This document shows, in pieces, positions 24,789 through 34,159 of a stretch of DNA of 64,000 nt. The DNA is from Dyella terrae (lineage in GTDB: Bacteria; Pseudomonadota; Gammaproteobacteria; Xanthomonadales; Rhodanobacteraceae), in contig NZ_SIZZ01000004.1 of assembly GCF_004322705.1 (NCBI RefSeq), positions 62,001 through 126,000 of the forward strand. The letters are read 5' to 3'. The number at the start of each line of letters is the position of its first letter. Within the stretch, counting starts at the first letter, position 1. A program made the position numbers and the translations under genes. Under the pieces are notes generated by a model, which ran no database searches, was not told the DNA's origin, and saw nothing but the letters and a program-made list of their open reading frames with translations.

Positions 24789-25533
24789 GCCGTGCAGGCA
24801 CTGACGCGCCGCGCGTGGTGCAAAGCACCGCTCAGGTCATAAAGGCTCACCGGCCTGCCCGTGACCGGGCGCCGGAAGGCTTGGTTACGAGGAGGTGCGG
24901 CCGCCCGCCCTCAGTCCTTCCATCAGGACCGAGTGTCACGAGAGCGCTGGAACGATCCGGGCGCGGCGAGCTGCCGCCGTTCGTCAACCGCGTCTGCGCA
25001 GAGTGCGGACGTCCCGGGGATCGGTGAGGTGGCCGCTTTGTGGGCGCGGCGCGGGGGGTATTGCCGTACTATTTGGCGTAGCCATCTTCAATAGTTCTCG
25101 TATTGGTGGTGGTCAGCGGGTCTTGTGGTGGTCGAAACACCCAAGGCCCGCGCTTTTTCGCTTCATGATGTGAGCGATGCGCTGCCTGTGTAGGTCCTCT
25201 GTGTGGAGTCGCAGGCAGCGAAGGGGACACTAGCAAAACTTTGCGTTGCGTGTCTGTCAGGCAACGTCTCGTGGTTTGTCTGATGCATATCACTCTTGCT
25301 GCATTCGCCTGCTAAGGCTTCGGGCTGCTCTACTTTCCCGACGTTGTCTGGTGCCTCGTCAGTATCCAAAACGGGGCCGCAGTGGAAAACAAGCTGTCCG
25401 GGAAGATGACGGCGAACACCACGACATCTGCCTGAGTTGCGTTACGCACTCCTGTCATGGCCTCAGATGTGTCTACGAAAGCCTGGCCGGTCCATGACCT
25501 CGTCAATAGAGTGGCCACCACTCTGATGAAATC
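24789..25533. other. 745-bp stretch with no supported gene
   Basis: No open frame here has a credible ribosome binding site, length and codon use. The left part (to about 25060) is very GC-rich; the right part has lower GC, like the genes that follow. It reads as a degraded junction between the core region and the accessory stretch to its right. Confidence 0.5.
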
Positions 25534-25830
25534 TTATTTGTCATCGTCGCGCTTCTCTCGCGGGTTAAGGATCGCAACGAACCATGCGCCAAATGTAATT
25601 AGCGTAGCTGACATGCCTGGAACAATAAGAACGGACCATCCTCCTTGGGACTCCAGCCCTTGAACTGTCCGCGCAACTCCGAGTTTGAAGACGCAGAAGA
25701 CGACAAACGAAATTCCGGTCACAAAAAAGGTGACCGCGAAGATCGCCGGATACCGGAACCGCCCTAGAAAATGCAACACGGGTGGACCAAAGATCCCGCC
25801 AATGATCCCCGACCAAAATCCGTCGAACAT
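25534..25830 (-). CDS. Small membrane protein of unknown function
   Basis: The 98-residue protein starts at the ATG at 25830 with GGAGGA 7 nt upstream. It has one weak and two clear hydrophobic helices (IFAVTFFVTGISFVVFCVFKLG, then VLIVPGMSATLITFGAWFVAIL) and a charged tail NPREKRDDDK. Codon use is less GC-biased than in neighbouring core genes, suggesting acquisition. No family recognised. Confidence 0.55.
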   Translation of the reverse strand: MFDGFWSGIIGGIFGPPVLHFLGRFRYPAIFAVTFFVTGISFVVFCVFKLGVARTVQGLESQGGWSVLIVPGMSATLITFGAWFVAILNPREKRDDDK

Positions 25831-25975
25831 CACTTGTCCTCCGTTTGCTTTTGTTGCGCGTTTATCAGCCCTGTCCCGTTGCAACAGCGGTCTCCACGAC
25901 GCGGCGAGGACATGTGTTCTGTCTCCATAAGTCGTAAGCGCGATGACACCCTGGTTCTCAGTCCACTAAGTTCGA

Positions 25976-26776
25976 CTAGCTTGACTCTCCCGGCATCTGG
26001 AAGGCCGAAGACGCCACGAGGCACTTTGACAATGCTTTGGCAAAGACGAGGTACGCATCGATTCCGTACGCGAGTTCCCGATTCGAGCGAACCAGTTTGA
26101 AGTAGCTGAAACCCGGAACGATATGCCTAAGGCAGTCGCGGAAACTTTTGTCGGCATGGCGTCCGTCCAACTCCACCTGGACGAACAGCGGGACCTGAAA
26201 GATGGGACGGGAATAGCCCTTTTCAATCGCCACGCGTACGGATCCACGCCCTCCAAGGTCTGCTCGGATGCCTCCCTGGCTGTCGGCCAGCATGCCGAAT
26301 CTTTCAGCACGCGCGGCAACGATGTTCACGAGATCAGCATGACTGACGTCCGTGCTCACATCGAAGCCGAACCTGCTGGCGTATGCCGCTTTCATGGCTG
26401 ATGCGCGCTCAGTCAAACTGAATCCGTACGTAGAATCTGCCTCAAGTCGATGCGCGAACCGGGTCTCGCAGGCCTGCATGGGCCAGTGTCCGTTGCACGC
26501 GCGCGTCCGCCCGGTCTTCACCAACTCGTCAAGATAGTCGGATCGATACACAGGTTGATCAAAGAACTCGCGTTTCACGATCGACATATGTCCCAGATTG
26601 CAGGCGTACTCGTTTGCCACCTCGTCCCAGCAACGCCTCTGGACGTCCAGTTCATCCGTACCTTCGGAAGCGTATTGCTCGACTTCTTCCTGGAAGACAC
26701 GGTGGGCAAAGAGATCCGAGCTCTCAAGCTCGGCCTCGATGAATCGCCTGATGTTGGGTTGGGCGCTAGAGATCAT
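25976..26776 (-). CDS. Unknown protein in accessory region
   Basis: The 266-residue protein is soluble, with a helical acidic N-terminal half (RRFIEAELESSDLFAHRVFQEEVEQYASEG), a Cys-rich middle (about 75-105) and a mixed C-terminal half. There is no signal peptide, membrane segment or catalytic motif I can name. Composition is lower in GC than the flanking core. It lies between a small membrane protein and a secreted protein gene on the same strand, with gaps too large to prove an operon. Confidence 0.55.
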   Translation of the reverse strand: MISSAQPNIRRFIEAELESSDLFAHRVFQEEVEQYASEGTDELDVQRRCWDEVANEYACNLGHMSIVKREFFDQPVYRSDYLDELVKTGRTRACNGHWPMQACETRFAHRLEADSTYGFSLTERASAMKAAYASRFGFDVSTDVSHADLVNIVAARAERFGMLADSQGGIRADLGGRGSVRVAIEKGYSRPIFQVPLFVQVELDGRHADKSFRDCLRHIVPGFSYFKLVRSNRELAYGIDAYLVFAKALSKCLVASSAFQMPGESS

Positions 26777-26837
26777 GGAGCTTCGGCTTTGAATCCGAAC
26801 AGCTTGCTGCCAGCAGTCGTGAGAAGACGCACCCTGG

Positions 26838-27479
26838 CTATTCCGTCGTGGCTTGCGACATGACCAGGGCTACGACAACGCCACCGCGAATGCGAACCTC
26901 AAGTGTCGATATCCGTTCCAGTCCGGGTTTCACGGTTCCGCTGTACGAATAGATCCACCAGTCATCGACGGTCATGGACGGTTTGCCGAGCCTTTCGCCT
27001 AGTTGCGCCGACGTCGAGCCCAGCGAAGCGTCGCCGGCCATGCGCACGATTCCAGCGTGAGAAGGCAGCGCCGGACAATCGTCGGAGTCAGCGACGCTAT
27101 CAACAACAGACGCTGCGACCGAACCAACCGTGTGTTGCTCGCCACCAAGCTCGCCCGATGAAAGCCAGATGCGCGCAGGCCTTCCATGAAGCGTGGTGGT
27201 GTAACAGAGCCAGTACTGGCTGTCGGCGGCGTCACCTCGATGGTGAATTGTGCCGATGCCGGCCTGATGCGTGACATCGGCCAGGGTCGTGTGTTCGAGC
27301 TCCACGTGCCGTTCGCCCATGGAGACGTCGAGGGCCGGCGGCGTGGTCATGGTCGACACGATGGCGTCCACGTTCGCTCCGGCAGGCGGGGGTAACGTGG
27401 GGTTACCCGGGATGGCCAGTGCCGGCAGCGACAGTAGAAAGGGAAGAAGCAAGCAGGCTCGTCGCGGCAACGTCATCAT
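26838..27479 (-). CDS. Secreted protein of unknown function
   Basis: The 213-residue product has a clear signal peptide (RRACLLLPFLLSLPALAIPG). A periplasmic domain rich in beta strands follows, with two Cys that could form a disulfide (in YWLCYTT and DDCPALPSH). The C-terminal part (KPSMTVDDWWIYSYSGTVKPG, STLEVRIRGGVVVALVMSQ) resembles the end of small lipoprotein/BamE-like folds. No confident family. The start overlaps no other gene. Confidence 0.65.
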   Translation of the reverse strand: MMTLPRRACLLLPFLLSLPALAIPGNPTLPPPAGANVDAIVSTMTTPPALDVSMGERHVELEHTTLADVTHQAGIGTIHHRGDAADSQYWLCYTTTLHGRPARIWLSSGELGGEQHTVGSVAASVVDSVADSDDCPALPSHAGIVRMAGDASLGSTSAQLGERLGKPSMTVDDWWIYSYSGTVKPGLERISTLEVRIRGGVVVALVMSQATTE

Positions 27480-27607
27480 GGCGTATCGCTTCGTTCGATT
27501 TCTGGCACCGACATCTTAAGGATCTCCATTCCGTATCGACTCATGGGGCCGGCATGCATGTCTTCTCAAGTGATGCGCTTCTTCAGCCACGTTACCGCAT
27601 GGGGCCT

Positions 27608-27886
27608 CTAATCAGGAATCAGCACCGCCCACATGAGCACCACGGGATAGAACAGGAGCAAGGCTCTTGATGCATAGAGGCTTCGCCTGAACCACGCAGG
27701 ATAGAAATCTTTAGGAAGATCGAAGTCGAGGAGCATGCGCGATACAACCGGCCGATCGAAGTACGCGGGTGGTTCGCGGGTGATCTCCGGATCGACCAGG
27801 TGCAGTTTGGCGTACAGCCATCGATTGAAAAGGATGGTTCCAAGCGCATACACCGCGCCGATGGAGATGGAAACGTTGGCGTTCAT
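27608..27886 (-). CDS. Small membrane protein of unknown function
   Basis: The 92-residue protein has hydrophobic helices at both ends (VSISIGAVYALGTILFNRWLYA, ASRALLLFYPVVLMWAVLIP). Between them is a charged cytoplasmic or periplasmic loop (EITREPPAYFDRPVVSRMLLDFDLPKDFYPAWFRR). It is upstream of the secreted-protein gene on the same strand. I do not recognise the family. Confidence 0.55.
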   Translation of the reverse strand: MNANVSISIGAVYALGTILFNRWLYAKLHLVDPEITREPPAYFDRPVVSRMLLDFDLPKDFYPAWFRRSLYASRALLLFYPVVLMWAVLIPD

Positions 27887-28159
27887 GGGATGGCGTTCGT
27901 CATCGACCGGCCGATGGTTAAACGCCCGGGCGAACGCCTAGAACGCAAGCCATGCCACGATGATCGTATGCGGCTGTTCATTCCATGGTTCCCCTGAGCT
28001 CGTGCCTTGCGCGCGCGCTGCATAGCACGCTATCGCGCCACCATCGCGCGCACAATGGGCAAGATCTCGCGCTCAACGGCAAGTTGTTGCGCCCGTCGAG
28101 CCAAGCGGCAAAGGAAGCCCCGCCGATGACGGGGCTTCCGCGTCTTCCTGTTCGAACAC

Positions 28160-29227
28160 TCAGAACGGAAGCGTCAGCCCGGTGTAATCCCCAATCACCT
28201 TGGCGTCGTACGGCCCGTTGAGCTGGTTGAAACTGTCACCCGCTACGTTCAGCTCGCCCTGCTGAAACACGATCTTCCCGGCCGGGGTCACTTCGATCAC
28301 CCGGTTGTTGAACTGATCACTGATCAGCGTATTGCCGTTATGCAGCCGCACGGCACGTGTCGGCGCCGGGGATGGGTTGCTTCCTGGCTGCGTGTTGGTG
28401 AAGTACTGCCAGACCACGTCGTCATTGCCGTTGACCTCGACAATGCGGTTGTTGTTCGAGTCCGAGATCAGTGTATTGCCATTGGGTAACCGGCTGGCGA
28501 AGGCTGCGCCGCTGACGGTACCGCCGGCCGTGAACTGCTTGACTATCTTCATATCGGTGGTGACTTCGATGACGCGGTCGTTGCTTTCGTCGGCAATCAA
28601 AATGTGCCCGTTGGTAAGCACCTCGCCGCTATTGGGGTTATTGAGCTGGTTGGGTCCATTGCCGCTCACGCCTGTCGTGCCGTATTGCCAGACGATCTGG
28701 TGATTGAGATTCACCACGATGATGCGCTGATTGGCCTGATCGGCGATCAGCACCATGGGGCCGGGGTGATGCGGGAAGGTGGTGAGGAACAGTGCCTGCA
28801 CAGGGGTGTTCAGCTGGTTGGGGCCATCACCGCTGACACCGGCCTGGCCGTATTGCCAGACGATGATGCCGGCCTGGTTGACCAGGAACACGCGGTTATC
28901 GGGACAGCCATTGACGGTATCCGAGCATCCGGGCAGGCCGGGTGGCGTGCCGGTACCGGAGATCAGCGTCAGTGCGCCTACACGTTCGGCATCGTTGACA
29001 CCGACGACGCTCCTGGGCCCGGGAAGATCCGAGCCATTCCCGAAATGCCACAACACACGGTGGCTGCCGGGATCGACCTCGATCACGCGGTTGTTGAACT
29101 GATCGGCGATAAGGATGGGCCCTTCGTTGGTTTGTGCGTGCACCATTTGGGTGAGCAAGGCGCCAGCCATGAGGGCGGTGGCGAGTGTGGTGCGAGCGAA
29201 CTTCTTTTGACGCAGACGATTTGTCAT
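28160..29227 (-). CDS. Secreted NHL-like beta-propeller protein
   Basis: The 355-residue protein begins with a twin-Arg-free signal peptide (TTLATALMAGALLTQMVHA) after a basic N-terminus. It then repeats blades of the type ILIADQFNNRVIEV ... WQYG ... NQLNNP, at least six times, typical of NHL/six-bladed propellers. Such propellers usually bind ligands or proteins; no catalytic residues are obvious. GGAGGGG lies upstream of the ATG at 29227. High internal repetition is visible at DNA level as well. Confidence 0.8.
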   Translation of the reverse strand: MTNRLRQKKFARTTLATALMAGALLTQMVHAQTNEGPILIADQFNNRVIEVDPGSHRVLWHFGNGSDLPGPRSVVGVNDAERVGALTLISGTGTPPGLPGCSDTVNGCPDNRVFLVNQAGIIVWQYGQAGVSGDGPNQLNTPVQALFLTTFPHHPGPMVLIADQANQRIIVVNLNHQIVWQYGTTGVSGNGPNQLNNPNSGEVLTNGHILIADESNDRVIEVTTDMKIVKQFTAGGTVSGAAFASRLPNGNTLISDSNNNRIVEVNGNDDVVWQYFTNTQPGSNPSPAPTRAVRLHNGNTLISDQFNNRVIEVTPAGKIVFQQGELNVAGDSFNQLNGPYDAKVIGDYTGLTLPF

Positions 29228-29431
29228 GGCACGCCCCTCCTGTGAGGGTATTGGCGATTCACGCAGTACAGGTATGTGCCGATTCGCTTGCATTCCGCTG
29301 TCACTGGCGACGTCAAAACGCCGCGTAGCCAATTGCGGGAAGTGCCGTGATTTGCTGCGATGAATCGCGAGCGTGTGCGCTTTGCGCATGGTAGAGATTT
29401 CGTTGGTGCGTCAGGCAATCGTCGGTGGGAG

Positions 29432-29736
29432 TAACGGGGCCAGATTCACTTACAACGCGGCCGGTGCGCCGGCCTTACCTTGTAGCCAAGAGCCTTTCAC
29501 TGAGCAGCCGCACGTATCGCTGTCAGTCTTCGTCGTCTAGAAAACGTGGATTCCGGTTGTTTCCGCGTTGGACGATGTGCTGCGGAATGCTGGGGAGATC
29601 AAGGCGAGGTTGGCGAGCCATCGACGCAATGTGCACCACCACATCAGTGGCGCGACCATCAATTGCCGATGGCTCACGCAGGGTGATGGGCGAATCACGC
29701 AAGGATGTGAACCTGGCCCCGTTGCTCGCCCCGTTA
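29432..29736. repeat. Inverted GGGGCCAG-type repeats bounding a gene-free stretch
   Basis: TAACGGGGCCAGATTCACTT (29432-29451) faces GTGAACCTGGCCCCGTT (29707-29723) and GCCCCGTTA (29728-29736). The direct-orientation copy AACGGGGCCAGGTTCACTTA occurs at 30440-30459. Sequences of this kind often flank REP-associated (RAYT-type) transposase genes in Xanthomonadales; that link is an inference here. No transposase ORF remains in the 270 bp between. Confidence 0.6.
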
Positions 29737-29925
29737 CTCGAACCGCTTGCAAATCAAATCCGCAAAGACGCCCTGCCCGTGCATGCACGTGGACCAGTCG
29801 CTGTCGTAGTCGCGGACGTTGTTCATCTGCTGCAGCAGGCTCATCACGCGCTCGACGCGGTCATGCATGTGGATGGCGAGCCGTTCGCTGGCCAGAAAGC
29901 TCAGGGCCATCCGGCAATCGCAACG
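29737..29925 (-). pseudogene. Truncated copy of the PA0069-type radical SAM gene C-terminus
   Basis: The minus-strand frame reads RLAIHMHDRVERVMSLLQQM...NNVRDYDSDWSTCMHGQGVF...KRFE. It aligns without gaps to residues 277-325 of the intact radical SAM protein at 30675-31754. Homology stops at KRFE, exactly where the GGGGCC-type repeat begins, and the last 34 residues are missing. The N-terminal 260 residues with the iron-sulfur Cys motif are absent. It is a dead fragment left by duplication or by recombination. Confidence 0.8.
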
Positions 29926-29982
29926 TCGCGTAGAGCGGAAAGGGGCCTCCAGAGGACACCCTACTGCTGCACTCACAATGCC

Positions 29983-30375
29983 CTAATGGCAGGAGTCCAT
30001 CGGATCCGCTCCGTCAGCACTCGACTCCCGCCAGAGTTCGCCATCGGGTCGATACCAACGATAGCCCTTCAGTCTTTTTCCCTGAACATAGACGCCATCC
30101 TCTTTCTTCTCTCCATCATCCCACCAAGTCTGATAGAGGCCTTCCAACTTTCCACTCTGGTAGTTCGCTTGCAGCGTTAGCTTGCCTTCCTCGGTCCACT
30201 CTCGAATCAGGCCGTGTGCCAAACCGTCGCGATACTCGGCCTCTGAGAATAGCCGCCCATCTGCGAACCAGTGGCGGCGAAATCCGTGGAGCTTTCCATT
30301 CAATTCGGTCCACTCGGTCATGATTCTTCCGCCAGGGAAAAGCCGACGATGCACCTGCAGTTCGCTATCCGTCAT
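29983..30375 (-). CDS. YwqK/MORN-repeat-like protein
   Basis: The 130-residue protein consists of repeated ~22-residue units of the MORN/YwqK type: NGKLHGFRRHWFADGRLFSEAEY, DGLAHGLIREWTEEGKLTLQANY, SGKLEGLYQTWWDDGEKKEDGVY, QGKRLKGYRWYRPDGELWRES. YwqK is annotated as an antitoxin of a Bacillus LXG-type toxin, but similar repeats occur in many unrelated contexts. No partner toxin gene is evident. It sits in the accessory stretch next to the broken radical SAM copy. Confidence 0.7.
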   Translation of the reverse strand: MTDSELQVHRRLFPGGRIMTEWTELNGKLHGFRRHWFADGRLFSEAEYRDGLAHGLIREWTEEGKLTLQANYQSGKLEGLYQTWWDDGEKKEDGVYVQGKRLKGYRWYRPDGELWRESSADGADPMDSCH

Positions 30376-30674
30376 ATTTACACCTTTTATTTCAGGTCAG
30401 CGTCTGACCAAGCTGGAGGTTAACTAACGGGGCTAACTAACGGGGCCAGGTTCACTTAGCCGTCCGCAGACCCGGAGACCCACTGCAGCACGCGGCTTAG
30501 TCTTCGCGCGCGCACACCCACTGTTCTTGTGGTGGATTCCACGTATGATTTTCCCTTAGCTCGCTTTGCGCGGGTAGCGCTGCCGAGGTCAAGACGTTTC
30601 CTTCGAAGGTTGGCTGTGCTGACCCATTGGGTCGAGCCCCTTCAGGCCGTCATGGCAACCGCGTGCACCCGCCG
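30376..30674. other. Gene-free spacer with GGGGCCAG repeat
   Basis: Holds two TAACGGGGC units (30422-30448) and the longer copy AACGGGGCCAGGTTCACTTA (30440-30459). The remaining ~200 bp show no ORF or hairpin I can support. Confidence 0.5.
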
Positions 30675-31754
30675 CTAGAACAACTGCCCCTGCGGCGACG
30701 CCTCACGCGGCGCCTGAAACTTCGACATATCCGGCTGCCATTCCCTTGCGCGTGCAAAGCCATGCCGGCGCGACGCCACTTCAAACCGCTTGCGGATCAG
30801 ATCGGCGAACACACCCTGCCCGTGCATGCGCGTGGAGAAGTCGCTGTCGTAGTCGCGGCCGTTGTTCATCTGCTGCACAAGGCTCATGACGTGCTCGGCG
30901 CGGTCGGGCATGTGGATGGCGAGCCATTCGCGAAAGAGCAGTTTCAACTCGTAGGGCAGGCGCAAGGTGGTGTAGCCCGCGCTGGTGGCGCCAGCGTCCG
31001 CCGCTTGTTCCATCACGGCTTCCATGTCGCGATCGTTGACGGCCGGAATGATGGGCGCGACGAGGATGCCGACAGGGACGCCGGCGTCGGTGAGGTTCTT
31101 TACCGTCTGGATACGACGATGCGGTGCGGTGGCGCGCGGTTCGAGCTTGGCGGCGAGGTGGTTGTCGAGGGAGTTGATGGAGACGAACACCTGCACCAGG
31201 CCGTCGCGGGCCATCGGCGCCAGCAGATCAAGATCGCGTTCGACGAGGGCGTTCTTGGTGACGATGGTGAGCGGGTGGCGACATTCGGCGAGCACTTCGA
31301 GCGCGGCACGGGTGATGCGGAAGCGCTTTTCGATAGGCTGGTAGGGATCGGTGTTGCTGCCGAGGTTGATGGGGCTGGGTTTGTAGCTGGGTTTGCCGAG
31401 TTCGTGACGAAGGACTTCGGCGAGATTGGTTTTCGCGCGCAGCTTGGTTTCGAAGTCGAGGCCGGGCGAGAGGTTGAGGTAGCTGTGCGAGGGGCGGGCG
31501 AAGCAGTAAATGCAGCCGTGTTCGCAGCCACGGTACGGATTCAGCGCCTGGTTGAAGAAGATGTCCGGTGAGTCGTTGCGCGTGATGACGCTGCGGGCGC
31601 GTTCTTCGGTGACTTCGGTTTTGGGGCGGGGGCGCTCTTCGTCGAGGACGGCGTGTTGCCAGCCGTCGTCCTCAGCGTACTTGCGGATGCTCTCGAAGCG
31701 CCCCTCGGGATTGGAGGCGGCGCCGCGACCTTTGAAGGCGTGGGGTTGGTCCAT
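30675..31754 (-). CDS. PA0069-family radical SAM protein
   Basis: The 359-residue protein has the radical SAM iron-sulfur motif in GCEHGCIYCFA (Cys77, Cys81, Cys84; CxxxCxxC) preceded by FNQALNPYRG. The TIM-barrel features INLGSNTDPYQPIE and LTIVTKNALVERD follow, and a family-specific C-terminal half. PA0069-like proteins relate to SPL-type radical enzymes, but their substrate is unknown. It ends leftward into the accessory region, where a fragment of the same gene is found (29737-29925). Confidence 0.9.
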   Translation of the reverse strand: MDQPHAFKGRGAASNPEGRFESIRKYAEDDGWQHAVLDEERPRPKTEVTEERARSVITRNDSPDIFFNQALNPYRGCEHGCIYCFARPSHSYLNLSPGLDFETKLRAKTNLAEVLRHELGKPSYKPSPINLGSNTDPYQPIEKRFRITRAALEVLAECRHPLTIVTKNALVERDLDLLAPMARDGLVQVFVSINSLDNHLAAKLEPRATAPHRRIQTVKNLTDAGVPVGILVAPIIPAVNDRDMEAVMEQAADAGATSAGYTTLRLPYELKLLFREWLAIHMPDRAEHVMSLVQQMNNGRDYDSDFSTRMHGQGVFADLIRKRFEVASRRHGFARAREWQPDMSKFQAPREASPQGQLF

Positions 31755-31798
31755 CGGCTTAGTGTGCGCTGGAAAGGTCTCAGGTGGAGAGACACGTC

Positions 31799-34000
31799 CT
31801 AGCGGCTATCGTCGGAAAGCTGCTGATCCAGCGTGGTGGCCATGGCGTCCAGGGGATAGGCGTTGAGCTGGCGTTTGAGTTCGTCAAAAACCGGGGTGGA
31901 AATGGTCCAACCCAGGGGGATCGGGTAGTGGCCTTCGCAGAGGCGGAAATGCCAGAGCATGTCGCCCTGGTCGGGTTGCTCCCGGTTGAGGTCCAGGCTT
32001 TGCAGCAATTGCGTCCGGGCGTAAGCGCCACGCGCGCTGCGGGTCTTGAGCAGCGCTTTGGCGGGTGCGGTGACTTCGCCGCTCGGCGATGCGGCTTCGG
32101 CAGGGTTGGGCGAGCAGTAGACCGAGTAGGCCGAAAGGTTGTCGCGGTCGTGCTGGTGGACGAAGTCGTCCAGGCTGGGATCGTTGCTGATGTGGATGAC
32201 GATGAAGCGCAACGTCTGCTGACGCTGCGTTGCGAGCGTGCGCAGGCGATCCATCACTTCGAGCAAGGTCGTGGTGCCTGAATTTTCGTAGTAACCGCCG
32301 TCAACCAGCTGGAGCCGTGCCGGCGTCAGCGCGCGATGCGTGTCGGTGGGCAAGAGCGTGCCGGCCGGGCTGACGTAGGTGAAGCGCGCACTGTTGAGCA
32401 CGACTTCGCTCAAGGGCGTGCGAGGGTCGAGCCAGTCGGAGCCGTCGTAACCCGCCGTCCACGGCTCAGGCTCCTTCGCGGTGAGCGGATAGAAGGGATG
32501 CTGGATAAAGCGCATGCCTTCGGCGACCGTGGTGCTGTTGAGAAAGAGCGCGGGGCGGCTGATGTCGACGGCGCCCGTGGGCAGTCGATAGAGATCGCTG
32601 AAGGGGCGGTTGAAGGCGTCAATACCTTGCCGGCGCGCCGCTTGTTCCCAGGCGCGCGTGAGTGCGCGCGAGCGATCGTCGAACCACGCGCCGGGCAACC
32701 AGCGCTGGGTGAAGTCGACGAAGAACAGATTGGCGAGCATGGGCGCGAGGAAGTCGCCGCCGAGCATGGCATCGGCGCGGGTTTCCATGGCGCCAGGACG
32801 TTGGCCCAGGAGCGCGACGTAGGTGGCCAGGCCGAGGCTGCCACCGGAGACACCACTGCCGGCGAACAGATAGCGCGGGAGCAACGGCTCACCCGGGACG
32901 GGATGTCGGGCATCAACCATGGACGTCAGTCGCGCCAGCACCATCGCCGTCCACGCTGCGCCGCGAATGCCGCCACCTTCGGCGGACACCACCACGACCG
33001 GACAGATGCGACGACCCGCGCACCGTTGCGTAAGCCAGGTGTTGGCGTAACTGTCGAACGTGGGGCGGGCGCTGACGGGTGCCGCCACGGGCGCGTCGTG
33101 CGTGCTCATGGACGGGTACTGGCGCACGAGGTGGTTGTCGTTGAGATGCGCGGCGTGAAGCAGGCCGCTGACCAGCGCAAGGAGGGTGAGCAAAGGAAAA
33201 CCGCGCTGGTCGGCGATCATGCACAGGAAGCCACCACTCAGGCACAGGAACGAGGCGGATATCAGCAGGATCGCAAGTGGACCGACGCCGTCGAGGAGTT
33301 CGGGTTTGCTGGCGATAAGGGCGGTGGCTGCAAGATTGAGGGCGATGGTCATCGCGTAAACGGCAAGCGCTGGACGACCTAAATGGCGAAGCTGGAGCAC
33401 GCGCGTCTCGAGTGAAGGCCTGGGCGCCACGCGATGGCCTCGCCGCGCGGCCGGCATCGCGTTGAGCACGTGGCGACGCGCGATGAAGAAGGTGATCAGT
33501 GCGGCGGATTCAACGACAAGCCAGATCGCGCGCGACGCACGGCGCGTGCAGTCGGTGGCCTCGTCGCAGTGGGTGTTGGGGAGTTTGTGCAGGGCGACGA
33601 AGTAGGCGATGACGACCAGTGCGGGGACAGCGGCACCGATGACGCGAGGTAGCCAGTCGCGCAGCCAGGCGCCACGCGGATCCTGCAGTGCTGGCCAGCG
33701 GGGGTAGTCGAGGCGATAGGCGTTGCGCGCGGCGTACCACAGCGCCAGGCCGGCGATGGTGCTGGTGGCGATCAGGGCGAGGAAGCGCCAGGGGCTGTCG
33801 TCGACCCACAGCGCGATGAGGAACAGCTCGGTGACCTGGTCGACGCTGGTGGCGATGAAGGTGCCGAAGATCAGCACGAGGAGCGTGACGCGCAGGGGTT
33901 TGAGGTTGTCGATGACGAGGGCGATGCTCCAGCCGATGCCGTTCAGCGCGGCGCCGAAGCGTGCGGTGAAGGTGGCGGGGGCGTCGCTGTCGGTGGCCAT
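31799..34000 (-). CDS. Membrane-anchored patatin-like phospholipase
   Basis: The 733-residue protein has an N-terminal region of about 300 residues with around seven hydrophobic helices. A patatin-type catalytic domain follows: oxyanion motif EGGGIRGAAW (341-350), nucleophile GVSGG (Ser385) and catalytic Asp in VDGGYYENSG. The domain order suggests a polytopic membrane anchor with a lipase domain facing one side of the inner membrane. Substrate and orientation are unknown. It is transcribed leftward, 44 bp upstream of the radical SAM gene, so the two may be cotranscribed. Confidence 0.85.
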   Translation of the reverse strand: MATDSDAPATFTARFGAALNGIGWSIALVIDNLKPLRVTLLVLIFGTFIATSVDQVTELFLIALWVDDSPWRFLALIATSTIAGLALWYAARNAYRLDYPRWPALQDPRGAWLRDWLPRVIGAAVPALVVIAYFVALHKLPNTHCDEATDCTRRASRAIWLVVESAALITFFIARRHVLNAMPAARRGHRVAPRPSLETRVLQLRHLGRPALAVYAMTIALNLAATALIASKPELLDGVGPLAILLISASFLCLSGGFLCMIADQRGFPLLTLLALVSGLLHAAHLNDNHLVRQYPSMSTHDAPVAAPVSARPTFDSYANTWLTQRCAGRRICPVVVVSAEGGGIRGAAWTAMVLARLTSMVDARHPVPGEPLLPRYLFAGSGVSGGSLGLATYVALLGQRPGAMETRADAMLGGDFLAPMLANLFFVDFTQRWLPGAWFDDRSRALTRAWEQAARRQGIDAFNRPFSDLYRLPTGAVDISRPALFLNSTTVAEGMRFIQHPFYPLTAKEPEPWTAGYDGSDWLDPRTPLSEVVLNSARFTYVSPAGTLLPTDTHRALTPARLQLVDGGYYENSGTTTLLEVMDRLRTLATQRQQTLRFIVIHISNDPSLDDFVHQHDRDNLSAYSVYCSPNPAEAASPSGEVTAPAKALLKTRSARGAYARTQLLQSLDLNREQPDQGDMLWHFRLCEGHYPIPLGWTISTPVFDELKRQLNAYPLDAMATTLDQQLSDDSR

Positions 34001-34159
34001 GTGGGGGTGGCTCGGGGGATGGGCGACGGGGATGGTAGTGGGTGGGGGGATGGTGGGGATGTGAGGGAGGGTGTTTCTTTGCCTTCACCTTGGTCATTTC
34101 GACGTAGGCAGTAACCCAGTGGCGATGGTGTTGGGTGTTCGCCTTTCCTCTCAAAGTCG

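Noticed and set aside
24789-25533. Several 60-90 codon frames on both strands
   Set aside because: None has a ribosome binding site, a recognisable family or consistent codon use.
29432-29736. Possible intact insertion sequence
   Set aside because: Inverted repeat ends are present, but no transposase frame remains between them.
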